From Gigantopelta aegis (Eukaryota; Mollusca; Gastropoda; Neomphalida; Peltospiridae), in the NCBI RefSeq assembly GCF_016097555.1, contig NC_054702.1, positions 112,472,968 through 112,536,967 of the forward strand: a stretch of 64,000 bases of DNA, in the 5' to 3' direction. Below are positions 23,701-33,045 of this stretch, one piece after another. How positions within the stretch are numbered: position 1 is the stretch's first letter; each line of letters begins with the position of its first letter. The notes beneath the pieces are model-generated. The model ran no database searches. It worked only from the letters and a program-made list of their open reading frames with translations, and was not told the DNA's origin. The position numbers and the translations under genes are program-made.

Positions 23701-24396
23701 TAGGGTTGAGGGTTGAGGGTTAGGGTTAGGGTTAGGGTTAGGGTTAGGGTTAGGGTTAGGGTTAGGGTTAGGGTTAGGGTTAGGGTTATGGATTATGGCT
23801 GGGGCTAGGGTTAGGGTTAGGGGAAGGGGGTACCGGGTGGATATTTTTCCCCCGAGTTGTCTGGTCCCCAAAATTACATGCTTTTTGCCCTATGCGATCT
23901 CACCGAAGTCGATATTGGTGACATCTAGTATGTGGAATGTGTGTCATTCTAATGATTTTTTTTCAAGATGTCAGTCTGAACAAAACATGGGTAAAATCTA
24001 ACGAAAAATAAAGGTAGGCGAGCAATTTTTCGTAGTTGTTAACATTTTGGTTCGAACTTTAGGTTTAACACACCCACCCACGTGCGTGCGCACCCGTTTA
24101 GCACGAAAATAACTATAAATGAATTAATGAATGTAACTGGTTTTGGTGTTTGTGCGAATTTGTGGGGATCCTGTGACCAGTAGTCTGAGTAGAGACCAAG
24201 TCACAGAAAGTGAAAATAAGACTCAGAACGAGACTCCAAGTCCAAGACTAGAGTGAGCATGTTTTACACCAAATACCTCATCATCCCAGCTGCCTGTAGC
24301 AAAATAATTCGATTTTTGTAGTGCTTGCCTCAGTGTAGGTCTCCATCTAATTTTACTTATTTTCTGAGACACAAATTTCACGTTAAACTCAGACAT
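8642..24396 (-). CDS. NUP43: nucleoporin Nup43, complete, 8 coding exons
   Basis: This encodes a WD40 beta-propeller subunit of the Nup107-160 (Y) complex, needed for nuclear pore assembly and found at kinetochores in vertebrates. Coding exons in order are 24277-24396, 19548-19685, 18779-18856, 17957-18122, 11884-12016, 10185-10336, 9541-9678 and 8642-8880. They total 1164 nt, or 387 codons plus stop TAG; human NUP43 is 380 aa. Splice phases agree throughout (0,0,0,1,2,1,1). Family signatures are VSQKISKIRWRP with FATGSWDDE at the N-terminus, AAASSTGDL, VTGGEDGRL, VATVNSFGQLKIYDLRQKG, LATGGRDGMLTIWDLRQ, WEVKFHPTNPDHLFTCSDNG, and a C-terminus ITSLLPTKSLPVNSLDIEG. The exon 6 donor (ACAT|GTTGGT) is weak. 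The start is the ATG opening MSEFNVKFVSQ, matching the family N-terminus. It looks intact despite introns packed with repeats. Confidence 0.95.
10727..11690 (-). mobile_element. LINE remnant with the reverse transcriptase deleted
   Basis: This lies in NUP43 intron 5. Read on the minus strand, a segment resembling the post-endonuclease linker of jockey/I-type LINEs (ITDVTSHCDIASALADNFS) passes into the RNase H/C-terminal part (ANKLHAVKPFLGEWQSYK, then MTHSFILKKDPPPQCDNF). The reverse transcriptase core that should lie between them is missing. Frame changes confirm it is dead. Its 3' end reads ...GTGTCGTTAAACATG followed by a (TATTC)n tail at 10727-10750, so the 3' end of the element is on the left. 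A minisatellite has grown inside its 3' region. Confidence 0.75.
10815..11060 (+). repeat. 31-bp minisatellite, about 8 copies
   Basis: The unit TAATAAGAATGTGATGAGCA + ACATCAATATG is repeated about eight times with few changes. It lies in the 3' region of the LINE remnant; the related LINE tail at 25567-25844 has a single counterpart (AATGATCAACATCAATAT). The array therefore grew from one unit after insertion. Confidence 0.9.
12753..12898 (+). repeat. 69-bp direct duplication
   Basis: Two near-identical 69-bp units start GATAAAAATGTTGTGTTC and end TATTGCCAGCT, followed by the first few bases of a third. They are in NUP43 intron 4 and explain the repetitive short minus-strand ORF seen here. 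Confidence 0.9.
15812..15904 (+). repeat. (TATG)n/(TA)n microsatellite
   Basis: About twelve ATGT/TATG units are followed by a (TA)n run. The TA run directly abuts the left end of the TA-flanked element, and (TA)n is also present at its right end (17551-17571). Confidence 0.95.
15904..17551. mobile_element. TA-flanked (Tc1/mariner/pogo-type) non-autonomous element
   Basis: The left end AGTCAAACCCGCTTATTTGC and the reverse complement of the right end AGTCAACTCCACTTATTTGC are near-perfect inverted repeats. Both ends abut (TA)n tracts, fitting insertion at TA. Motifs of the type GTGCAATTAACCGG and CGATTAACCG recur inside near both ends. No transposase frame is seen in the roughly 1.65 kb. It is nested in the hAT-like element at 13747-17878. 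Confidence 0.75.
17672..17709 (+). repeat. poly(A) tract
   Basis: A run of about 38 A residues lies inside the hAT-like element. No retroelement body is recognisable upstream. Confidence 0.9.
18430..18557. mobile_element. 128-bp MITE
   Basis: Inverted termini CAGAGGCGGACCCAGG and, reverse-complemented, CAGTGGCAGATCC are flanked by the 5-bp direct repeat AGTAC (18425-18429, 18558-18562). It lies in NUP43 intron 3 and is non-coding. Confidence 0.65.
19077..19547 (-). repeat. degenerate ~31-bp minisatellite containing a splice donor
   Basis: About fifteen diverged units read, on the minus strand, roughly GATGTCACAGACCTCAGTGT followed by GAGTATTCAGT. This matches the end of NUP43 exon 2 (codons for DVTDLS) plus its donor (CTCAGT|GTAAGT at 19542-19550). 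The array begins exactly at that exon-intron boundary and extends into the intron, so it is a multiplied 5' splice junction. Confidence 0.85.
19899..20695. mobile_element. TTAA-flanked DNA element, ~0.8 kb
   Basis: Inverted ends AGGGACACACCCTAGTT and, reverse-complemented, AGCCGCACACCCTAGTT are flanked by TTAA on both sides (19895-19898, 20696-20699). TTAA duplication is the hallmark of piggyBac-type insertion. Short ORFs inside (for example 20363-20620) resemble no transposase, so this is a non-autonomous element in NUP43 intron 1. It shares the AGGGACA start with the element at 53961-54486. Confidence 0.7.
21100..21205 (+). repeat. ACTCGGCCC short tandem motif
   Basis: Four spaced copies of GACAACTCGGCCC/GACAGCTCGGCCC are separated by GAG-rich linkers. 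The same ACTCGGCC core appears twice, in opposite orientation, at 23625-23660 beside the telomere-like block. Confidence 0.6.
21395..23174. mobile_element. probable hAT-like non-autonomous element
   Basis: The left end CAGGGGTTTCCCTAGAG and the reverse complement of the right end CAGGCCTTTCCCCAGG form short imperfect inverted repeats. ATTGGA lies directly outside both (21389-21394, 23175-23180). An internal GTAAGCGCCTTA motif occurs near both ends. No transposase was recognised. The boundaries rest on short matches. Confidence 0.5.
23699..23823 (+). repeat. interstitial (TTAGGG)n telomere-type block
   Basis: About 120 bases of TTAGGG repeats include a few TTGAGGG and TTATGG variants. Unique DNA continues on both sides inside NUP43 intron 1, so this is not a chromosome end. 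It is flanked by CTCGGCC-containing sequence. Confidence 0.95.
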
Positions 24397-24909
24397 TTCG
24401 TCACAACTAAGCGTTATAAACCTTCAAAACCTTCGTGCCTGCCGCTTACATCCGGGCGTTTGCAACGGATAATTGTGTCCTTTCATATAAAAGAGCTCTT
24501 TTATTGTAAGTTTGTTTTTTTCCTTCTCGATATTAGAAGAATCTAAGCTATTCAAATGGAACTTACATTTTAAAACTCGTGTTTATTAATAATATGTCAA
24601 ATATTTGTTATCAGCGAACTCGAAATGATTGAAATGGTATAAGGACAAAGACAGGGTTATTGCTGTATTAGTACGGGTTAAGTTTAAGGTTACGGTTAGA
24701 GTTAAGGTTATGGTACAGGGTTTGCACGCATGGAACGCTTGGGAAATCACGGAATTCAATTAGGCCTAAAAGGTCAAGCCAAGGAATCAATTTTTTTTTA
24801 TGGAATGTTTCCTAGCTACAATTTTTAAAAAGAATATATTTTTCGATATCAAATTTAGTTTTTAACATATTTTTAGCGCTATTTATATATTTAAAACAAA
24901 TCTGTAGGC

Positions 24910-27900
24910 CTATTTTTATACTGTAGATATAATACAAGTTTTGATGTTTATAGTTAACCAATTTATGAAGTTACTGTTTTTGTTATTAGTTATACCAAAT
25001 ATGACAATATCTTTGCTGAAATTGATTTTGTTTCCTGTTTTACATAGAATCCACGATTTCATTTCTTTCCACAAATTGCGAACTTTGTCACACTTAAAAT
25101 AAATGTAGTAGTGTTTCATTGCTACAAAAGCTACACGCATCAGAATCAATATAATGAATCATATTAAAAAATTGTTAGTCGCCAGGATTCTGTGCAAAAT
25201 TCTATATTGGAACCATGTTAAAGATGCATCTTTTACGCTATGGAAATGGAGAGTATAAAACGTTTTCCATACCTGTATATTATATATAAACCCCTCATAT
25301 GCATATTTTATTTGTGCTTTTGGTATTATTCTAGTATTTAGTATATCGTTTGCAGACACTTTTGTCATTTAACAACATGCTTAGTTTAAATGAGAAAATG
25401 GGATTTTTTAATTATGTAAAAATATCATCCGTTAAGTTATTTAAGTTATGTATAAAGGATTTAGTAGCATTTATTAATGAAGCATATTGCAAACGAAATC
25501 GTAGGTATGTGATATTTTACTATGAAATCTTCGTATTTCAGGAAGTCTCCTTGTTCATTCAATAGAATGAATGAATGAATGAATGAATGTTTAACGACAC
25601 GCCAGCACGAAAAATACATCGGCTATTGGGTGTCAAACCACGGTAATGCAAACAAATAAAGCAATGATCAACATCAATATAAAAATTCAAGATTAAACAA
25701 AAACACAGTGTAAAGAACCGCACAAAAATACAAATATCACAGATAGATACTGACTTTTATTCAAAATTTTAATTGTATCCCGAAGAAAACAAGGGGATTG
25801 GTGCTGTACTGGCCATTCTCAAAGAGAATGTTACACCCCTGCACCATTCAATAGATCACCTATAAATATGATACCATTTTAAAGATATATATATTTTTTT
25901 TTAAATATAAAAATGTTTTGGTTTTTTATCTATACATATTTTACTGTTGTACCAAATATTAATACCTAAAATGCCATCTCTATTTCGTGGTTATTGTTTG
26001 GTTGTATCTGTAACCAGCTGGGTAATGTATCTCTCCAAAATTTAGTTAGTATTCGTTCAAATTTCAAAGTAATGAAATAGTCGCCATGTATAATTAAATC
26101 GAGTGTAGATATACATGTAATAGATTTAAAGAGATTAGTCCACCTTGGGTTATTCATAATCATTCGTCGAATCCATGCATTTTAAAGAGCTATAATGTAA
26201 TTATTTACGTTTATCATTTTAATTCCGCCCTCTTTAAGGTTTTGAGTTAATACACTGCGTGCTAACTTATCAGTACCGTTGTGCCAAATAAATTTAAAGA
26301 ATAATGTACTTAAATATTTGAGTAGTGGTTCACTTGGGTTAGGTAAAACAGATGTATTATTTTAGGAATTATTAAACTTTTTAGAACAGTTAGCCTTCCT
26401 AAAATAGTACGCATTCTAACTGACCATATTTTGGTTAACTTTCCCATTTCTATTATTTTCGATTCATAGTTTAGTTCAATAATTCTTTCTAAATTTACTG
26501 AAAAGTTGATACTCAATAAAGTAAACAGATCTGAACCCCATTCTAACTTACATCTGACGTGCTGAAATATTTCCTTTGAATATTTTTTTACTTCCTATCC
26601 AAATAGCTTTTGATTTAGAATAATTTATTTCGAGGTCAGATACTTCTGCATAATGGTCTAAAACTGACAATGTATTGTGTAGAGATTCTGGGGAGCCATC
26701 AAAAATAAAACTAGTATCAACTGCATATTGTGATATTAAATATTCCTCTCCATCTATAATGATACCTTTAATATTAGGTGAATTTCTAACTATGATGCCG
26801 ATGATTTCAACACATAAAATAAATATATAAGGAGATAAGGGATCGCCTTGCCTACAACCTCTTTCTAATTTAAATGATTCAGAAAGAAATCCATTTTGTA
26901 TTATATTTGATCGGGAATTATTATATAGTGTTTTAATCCAGTGTTTAATTGACGTTTTAAAGTTAAAATTTAAAAGTGTTTTATGTATAAAAGACCAGGA
27001 TATCGAATCAAACATTTAAAAAAAATGAATTAATAGAGTAGTCCCGGGATGTCAATCATTTCGGTGTAAAACACGAGATCGTATATTAATCTTGTATTTT
27101 CTCCTATGTATCTACCCTTTATAAACCCAGTATGATCTTTGTTAATTATTTTATCAAGAATCCTTTTAATTCTATTTGCAATACAACCAGAGACCATTTT
27201 ATGGGTACAATTTAGAAGAGTTATAGGCTGCCAATTTTAAAAGAATTCTTAGGTTTATTTGGTTTAGGAATACATGTTATAATACCTAACTTTTGTACAT
27301 TAGACATTTCTTTAATACTGTAACTATAATTAATAGACCGAACTATAAACTGTCCATTATCACTCCTGAAAATGTTTTAAAAATTCAGTTGTAAACCCAT
27401 CCAAACCGGGACTATTGTCATTTTCCATATTTTTAAGAACAGTTAATACTTCTAAATATGTTATTTCACCCGCTAGCTCGTCTGCTGCCTTGTCCGTCAA
27501 GCATTAAATTTAAATTGAGACATTATTTCTGTGATGTCATTAAAAAAAAATTGCAAATTGATGCGTAGTATAAATTTTGATAAAAAGTTTTTGTTTATTT
27601 TAGAATCTCATCTTGATCATTAATTTCTGTTCCATTTTCTAATTGTAATTTTGATATCAAAAATTATTTACTGTAATAATTTCTAGGTTCTAAATTACAA
27701 AAATGTTTTTATGGTTTTTCACCTTCTCCGATCCATTTAGATCTTGATCTTATATAATGACCTTTACGTTTTTCTTATCTCAGTTCTAATAATTATCTTT
27801 TTGTACTTTCAATAGTCTCTAAGTCGAACATATTTTCATCTTCTTCTAGTGCTTTGATTTTGTCACATATTTTTTGTTCTAATTCATAGGACCAATCTAT

Positions 27901-27995
27901 ATGAGCCTGTAGTCTAATAATAGGTACTGAATTAATCATAGCCGAAATAAAGGAAGTACAGGTATTCACTTGGTATAATAATACAATCACTAATT
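24910..27995 (-). mobile_element. dead LINE retrotransposon, 5'-truncated (L1/Tx1-like?)
   Basis: Minus-strand reading from right to left gives several blocks in order. First comes a linker with RSRSKWIGEGEK (near 27745). Next is a reverse transcriptase block with FDSISWSFI, NGFLSESFKLERGCRQGDPL and QYAVDTS (26548-27015), then a thumb-like part (26310-26516, LGRLTVLKSLIIPKIIHL). C-terminal pieces with spaced Cys/His follow (24916-25368). The YADD catalytic box reads YAVD, and multiple frameshifts and stops separate the blocks. A second retroelement fragment is inserted at 25567-25844. The clade is suggested only by the RGCRQGDPLSPYIF style of the RT. Confidence 0.8.
25567..25844 (-). mobile_element. 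5'-truncated LINE 3' end with target duplication
   Basis: An 11-bp target duplication CATTCAATAGA lies at 25556-25566 and 25845-25855. The insert ends on the left with GTGTCGTTAAACATT and a (CATT)n tail. Its body matches the 3' region of the LINE remnant at 10727-11690 (shared CTATCTGTGATATTTGTATT on the minus strand). It interrupts the older LINE around it. Confidence 0.85.
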
Positions 27996-28225
27996 AAATG
28001 CATGCCAACATCAATAACCATTAGTTCGCAAGTGCCTCCCAAATAATGTAACAATCATTCGCTGCCGGGCGATTTACTCGTTTACCATACAACAGCAACC
28101 GGACAGCATTATAACCATGCATACATCAACTCTTGTCAAACAATATGGAGAACCAAATTTCTAAAACTCAGCCTCGCTCTCTCATACTTCGACATTAAGG
28201 TTTATCCATTGAATTAATCACCACA

Positions 28226-28228
<3 letters not shown>

Positions 28229-28274
<46 letters not shown>
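28229..28274 (+). repeat. (TG)n microsatellite
   Basis: About 23 uninterrupted TG units, with a weak ACA-rich flank. The stretch from 28000 to 28228 shows nothing recognisable. Confidence 0.98.
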
Positions 28275-28275
<1 letters not shown>

Positions 28276-28424
28276 TGACACAAAGTAAAATATTTATCTT
28301 AGTATATGGCTATAAACTTCAAACTGAATTTCCTAGCATATGAAGAATAAAATAGCAATTTTTTGGATAATATTTTTCAGCCGTCTTAAAGTTTTTGTTT
28401 GTTTATACATTCCTATATCTAATG

Positions 28425-28655
28425 GGTCAAAAACGAGTGCTCCACGACCGGCACACGAAATACCGTTATGTGTACTATAGCCATCCTGCCTATAGGAAAG
28501 TGCACGTAAAAGATCCATTGCTGTGTCATCGGTAGGAGTAGCCCATGAGGCGGTAGCCGGATTCCCGTCTTTCTCTGATAACTGAAATAATCATGTTAGA
28601 CAACGCAGAGCCGTGTTAAGATGTCGTTAAAGAGACCTTTCTCTATTCCTTTTTC
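28425..28655 (+). mobile_element. degenerate tRNA-derived SINE (family A)
   Basis: Diagnostic blocks are in order but worn: GTGCTCCACGACCGGCACA, GTGCACGTAAAAGATCC, GAGTAGCCCATGAGGCGGTAG and a tail GATGTCGTTAAAGAGACC. They align with cleaner copies at 44955-45246 and 49541-49838. The tRNA-like head is lost. Confidence 0.7.
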
Positions 28656-28729
28656 ACCTGATTAAACCCGATGGATTGACAGCCAGCTGTCCGGCGACAA
28701 TAGTATTGTTTTGTTATTTTCAAAACACT

Positions 28730-28732
<3 letters not shown>

Positions 28733-28767
<35 letters not shown>

Positions 28768-28806
28768 GTCAAACCAAACTGAAATTGATTACCCCCCCCC
28801 CCCCCC
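28733..28806 (+). repeat. poly(T) and poly(C) tracts
   Basis: A T-run of about 30 (28735-28765) is followed after 27 bases by a C-run and (CA)n. These are simple sequence, possibly the remains of a reversed poly(A) tail. The next 300 bases up to 29113 show nothing recognisable. Confidence 0.9.
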
Positions 28807-29125
28807 ACACACACACACATTTGCTTTTCAATGAATGATTAATGTCCGTTAAACTGTAAATAATTTCCAACAGTAATTGTACGTTTTTGACAAATTGATT
28901 ATAGTAGGATGGTGACACAACAGAAGATCAGAACAGTAATTTATTTTCACTCAGATCACCATACGGCGATGCAAGCAAATATGACAAATTAAAAAAATAC
29001 AACATATTAATTATTATACACGCCTAGCGTAGTAATTCCACATGCAACAAAAGTTCAAATTATATGTTTCAAAAATAATTTTAAACAGTTAAAAATTATT
29101 TAAAATAATCGACTCTTTTGAAGAA

Positions 29126-29496
29126 AGAAAGAAAAAAATGTTTTATTTAACGACACACTCAACACATTTTATTTACGGTTATATGGTGTCAGACATATGG
29201 TTATGGACCACACAGATTTTGAGAGAAAACCCGCTGTCGCCACTACATGGCCTACTCTTCCGATTAGCAGCAAGGGATCTTTTATTTGCGCTTCCCACAG
29301 GCAGGATAGCACAAACCATGGCCTTTGTTGAACCAGTTATGGATCACTGGTCGGTGCAAGTGGTTTACACCTACCCATTGAGCCTTGCGGAGCACTCACT
29401 CAGAGTTTGGAGTCGGTATCTGGATTAAAAAATCCCATGCCTCGACTGGGATCCGAAGCCAGTACCTACCAGCCTGTAGACCGATGGCCTGCCACG
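29126..29496 (-). mobile_element. full-length SINE (family B head) with target duplication
   Basis: A 12-bp duplication TCTTTTGAAGAA lies at 29114-29125, and its counterpart starts at 29497. On the minus strand the element begins with a tRNA-like head (box A-like CGTGGCAGGCCATCGG, box B-like GGCTTCGGATCCC). It ends with the GTGTGTCGTTAAATAAAACA tail and (TTTC)n. The near twin at 58441-58792 has the same structure. Small ORFs here are incidental. Confidence 0.85.
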
Positions 29497-29639
29497 TCTT
29501 TTGAAGAAGTACAGATATGTGTCCATATTTATAAGGGTGTTTGGGCTGGTGTGAAAGTATTTTTCTATATAATTTTCTTTCATTGTCAACATATCAAAGT
29601 CATTGAAAAAGATAGAGGTCATATAAATCTATCTATCTA

Positions 29640-29757
29640 GCGGGTTTCCTCTCTCAATATCTGTGTGGTCCTTAACCATATGTCTGACGCCATATAACCG
29701 TAAATAAAATGTGTTGAGTGCGTCGTTAAATAAAACATTTCTTTCTTTCTGTCTGTT
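29640..29757 (+). mobile_element. SINE 3' half
   Basis: The block starts GCGGGTTTCCTCTCTCAATA and runs through CCTTAACCATATGTCTGACG to GTGCGTCGTTAAATAAAACA and (TTTC)n. It has no head, and is therefore a 5'-truncated family A copy. Confidence 0.9.
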
Positions 29758-31530
29758 CGATCTTGAACTATATTTCACCATCTGCCAGTTTCGGAAGCGA
29801 CTACAATTTATGGAGTAGTTGCGTATTAAACAAGAATGGTGTTTTAAATACCCTGTATAGTGACATCTCTATAACATGCCTGTATAATTATGACCTTGAC
29901 AGTCACCTTTTGTGACCATATTTACCTGCAGGCATTATCTTTTATGACTTATTGTCGTTACTGTTCAGTGAGTCGAAATCAACAACAACTTCTCGTTGTC
30001 TTCGCCTTGGAGAACTAAGCTGTAGCTAGACTAAATGAGGTGGGTAGCGGTACAAAACGATATCAAGTAGTTCTATCGTCCCAGGCTAGTTTCTCATATT
30101 CAAAGATGTCTGAGGTGCGATTGCCCTTTTGTTCCACCACCAATAGGCGTACGGGCTCCCATTCCCATTTTGTAACGGGGTGGGGGGTGGGTGGGGGGGG
30201 GGGGGGAGGCTGATTTTTGCCCGAATTAAACAAAAATGCCCGAATCTTGATAATAAAATTTTATTCATATTAGCATCACTGCCAAACGGGTATATAGGGT
30301 TGTAAACGAACCACTACTAATCTTTACATGGACGGAAGGACGTGCTTTATTTTCACTTTCATGACAGAATATTGGAAGAATTGTTTTACTATTCCGTTTC
30401 GAAATTTACTATTTGCGGAATAGCGGAATAGCGTAAAATTCGACCCCTGGTACATAGAAAAAAACACACAAAAACCAAACAAACAACTAGTAAAACATCT
30501 GAATCCGTTCCTGCTGATACATGTATTTTATTTTAATTTTAAAACATTCATGCCTGGTGTATGATTAACAACCACATCTAAAGCATATCGAACAATGGCG
30601 TGTCGCCGAAAACACAACGTGGATGACACATTCTGAATTAAATTGTAACAAAACAATTCTTGAGATTGTAGCTTTAAATTCTGGATGTATCTCCCCGTAT
30701 CTTTAAGCAGCTGTCTCTAATTTTTTTAATCCTCACATGAATGGAATGTCTTGTTTAACGACACATAAAACTATTATAAATCGGCGAATATTAGGTGCCA
30801 CACACTTGGTAGTCAGGATATATAATTGTCTACAAAATATTAAAGGAAAGAAACTCAAAACAAGCACAAGAATCCTGTTTCCGAGTAGTAGCGCGGTATC
30901 ATTTATGTGTATTTCAACAAGACCGATAAGACATTCCCAGGTACACGTTAAGAAAATGAATGTAGGCCAACGGGTGTTTAACGAAACACCGATGCGAATA
31001 AATAAATGTACGCTAGAAAAGCAGCCGACATACCATTCAGTGTCATACGGGTTTGTTTAGTTTACCTCAACGCAAACAGTCGTGCCCAGATACCATTTAC
31101 ATGTAGCCCACAGAACACACACTTTTGCAAACTGATAGACCATGAACAACATTTGCAAGATCCATTAGAAATATTAATTTCTTACAAACATGATGATCAT
31201 GCACATGAATTATTCGCAAAACATAAACAGCCAATGTAAGTTAGGAAAATAAAACAAACAAACAAACAACAAAACAACACGAACGCAAACACACAACAAC
31301 AACAACAGTTTGACACAACGGCTGGTCGAACAAGAAGATAGGCACCACAAGTATACATATTACAACGCGGAGGACATTTTTAAATTGACATACCTGCAGT
31401 TGTTGCCATGTATGTGAATAAAGTTTAGATTTGAAGAGAAAGAAACTATTTTGCGAGTATGATGGGTTTATTTTCAGCAAGAAAGATGTGCTTTTGAAAA
31501 TGACAAAGATGGCGCTAAATTACACCAGTA
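29758..31530. other. non-coding DNA, no gene seen
   Basis: There is a G-run (30178-30208), short transposon-like scraps (TTGTTTAACGACACA at 30751; GTGTTTAACGAAACACCGAT at 30974) and a CAACAACA-rich stretch (31250-31310). ORFs in this stretch lack domains and coding bias. Confidence 0.6.
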
Positions 31531-32300
31531 TGGCAGAGCGTCAACCTGGTTCTGGAGTTGGAGAACACTCTATTTTTAAAAGAAGATAATTATTTCGTAG
31601 AACTGAAAATAGGATGTTATTGTCATATCGCCTTCAAGCCAGTGTTGTCTCATGTCAGATGTTTCACTTGACCAATCAAAATATAGATGACTTAATCATG
31701 TCGGTACTAGCAAAGGACGTAGTATTATTGTTAGCGATGAAATGTCGCATGTCTGTACTAGCTAAGCAAGTGGTATTATTGTTGGCGATGAAATGTCGCA
31801 TGTCGGTACTAGCTAAGCAAGTGGTATTATTGTTGGCGATGAAATGTCGCATGTCGGTACTAGCTAAGCAAGTGGTATTATTGTTGGCGATGAAATGTCG
31901 CATGTCTGTACTAGCTAAGCAAGTGGTATTCTTGTTGGCGATGAAATGCCGCATGTCGGTACTAGCTAAGCAAGTGGTATTATTGTTGGCGATGAAATGT
32001 CGCATGTCGGTACTAGCTAAGCAAGTGGTATTATTGTTGGCGATGAAATGTCGCATGTCGGTACTAGCTAAGCAAGTGGTATTCTTGTTGGCGATGAAAT
32101 GTCGCATGTCGGTACTAGCTAAGCAAGTGGCATTGTTGTTAGTGATGAAATGCCACCCGAACACACTTATAACATTTCCCAGATCTACATACATATAGTT
32201 AGTACTAATTGTGGATCAACTACCAACGACATTACAATTGGTTGTTTATCTAGTAGGTTGTGATTTATGAAAGTGCACACACGCAAACTTTATCTATCTA
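31531..32300 (+). mobile_element. dispersed element carrying a 51-bp repeat, copy 1
   Basis: It shares blocks with 41790-42130 and, more distantly, 61938-62340. These are CTGGTTCTGGAGTTGGAGAAC, TTGACCAATCAAAATATAG, the 51-bp unit, and AATTGTGGATCAACTACCAA followed by CGACATTACAATTGGTTG. Three copies in one window indicate a repeat family. No mobility gene is visible. Confidence 0.7.
31698..32156 (+). repeat. 51-bp minisatellite, 9 copies, open on both strands
   Basis: There are nine units of exactly 51 bp. Because 51 is divisible by 3, each unit reads MSVLAKQVVLLLAMKCR on the plus strand and MRHFIANNNTTCLASTD on the minus strand without stops. This creates ORFs of 194 and 172 codons. The sister copy at 41837-41940 has only two units. 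The ORFs look like by-products of the repeat rather than genes. Confidence 0.92.
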
Positions 32301-32394
32301 TCTACCTACCTGATTTGTGATGATACTAATACGAAACTTGTATTTACACTTTGTGTAGTGGTATATGTACGTGATCGAGAACACATGTAAGGAA

Positions 32395-32705
32395 GGAATG
32401 AAATGTTTTATTTAACGACGCACTGAACATTTTATTTACGGTTTTAATATGGCGTCGCTATTTCTCGGGACAACCAGTGCACCACGACTGGTACATCAAA
32501 GGCCGTGGTATGTGCTATCCTGTTAATGGGATGGTGCATATAAAAGATCCCTTACTGCTAATCGAAAAGAGTAGCCTATGAAGTGTCGACAGCGGGTTTC
32601 CTCTCAATATCTGTGTGGTCCTTGAATATATGTCTGATACCATATAACCGTAAATAAAATGTGTTGAGTGCGTCGTTAAATAAAACATATCCTTCCTTCC
32701 TTCTT
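32395..32705. mobile_element. rearranged SINE pair
   Basis: A reversed SINE tail (TTTATTTAACGACGCACTGA) is joined to a forward family A body (CCAGTGCACCACGACTGGTA). It continues through AAGATCCCTTACTGCTAATC to GTGCGTCGTTAAATAAAACA and (TTCC)n. The same head-to-tail junction recurs at 42145-42290, so it was copied as part of a larger unit. Confidence 0.8.
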
Positions 32706-32774
32706 AATGATGGTAGGTACCCATAAAGACGAACTGGAACAATAATAAAATGAAACAATCAAACACCTAATATG

Positions 32775-33045
32775 GTAAGTACCCCCAGTTTGTAAACCGC
32801 TAGGCTCAAAGGGAAGGTGTACGACCACATGCACCGAACTCCATCCACTTCATGCATTCGTGGTTTGTGTTGTCCTTTCTGTGGGAAAGTGCATAATATA
32901 AAAGATCCCTTGCTGTATTAGGACAAATGTAGCGGGCTTCCTCTGATGACTACGTGTAGGACTTTCCAAATGTTGGACATTCAATAGCCAATGATTAAAT
33001 AATCAGTGCGCTCTAGTAGTGTCGTTAAACACATTTTTCAATTGT
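32775..33045 (+). mobile_element. SINE family C (GTGCTCTAGTGGTGTCG tail), copy A
   Basis: The body contains CATGCATTCGTGGTTTGTG and CCTTGCTGTATTAGGAC. It ends CAGTGCGCTCTAGTAGTGTC-GTTAAACA. Its twin is at 49855-50118 in duplicate B. Confidence 0.75.

Noticed and set aside
23699..23823. Chromosome end
   Set aside because: Unique sequence and NUP43 exons continue on both sides, so the TTAGGG block is interstitial.
31614..32198. 194-codon repeat protein (and 172-codon antisense)
   Set aside because: The unit length is a multiple of three and stop-free; no sign of use as a gene, and the sister copy has only two units.
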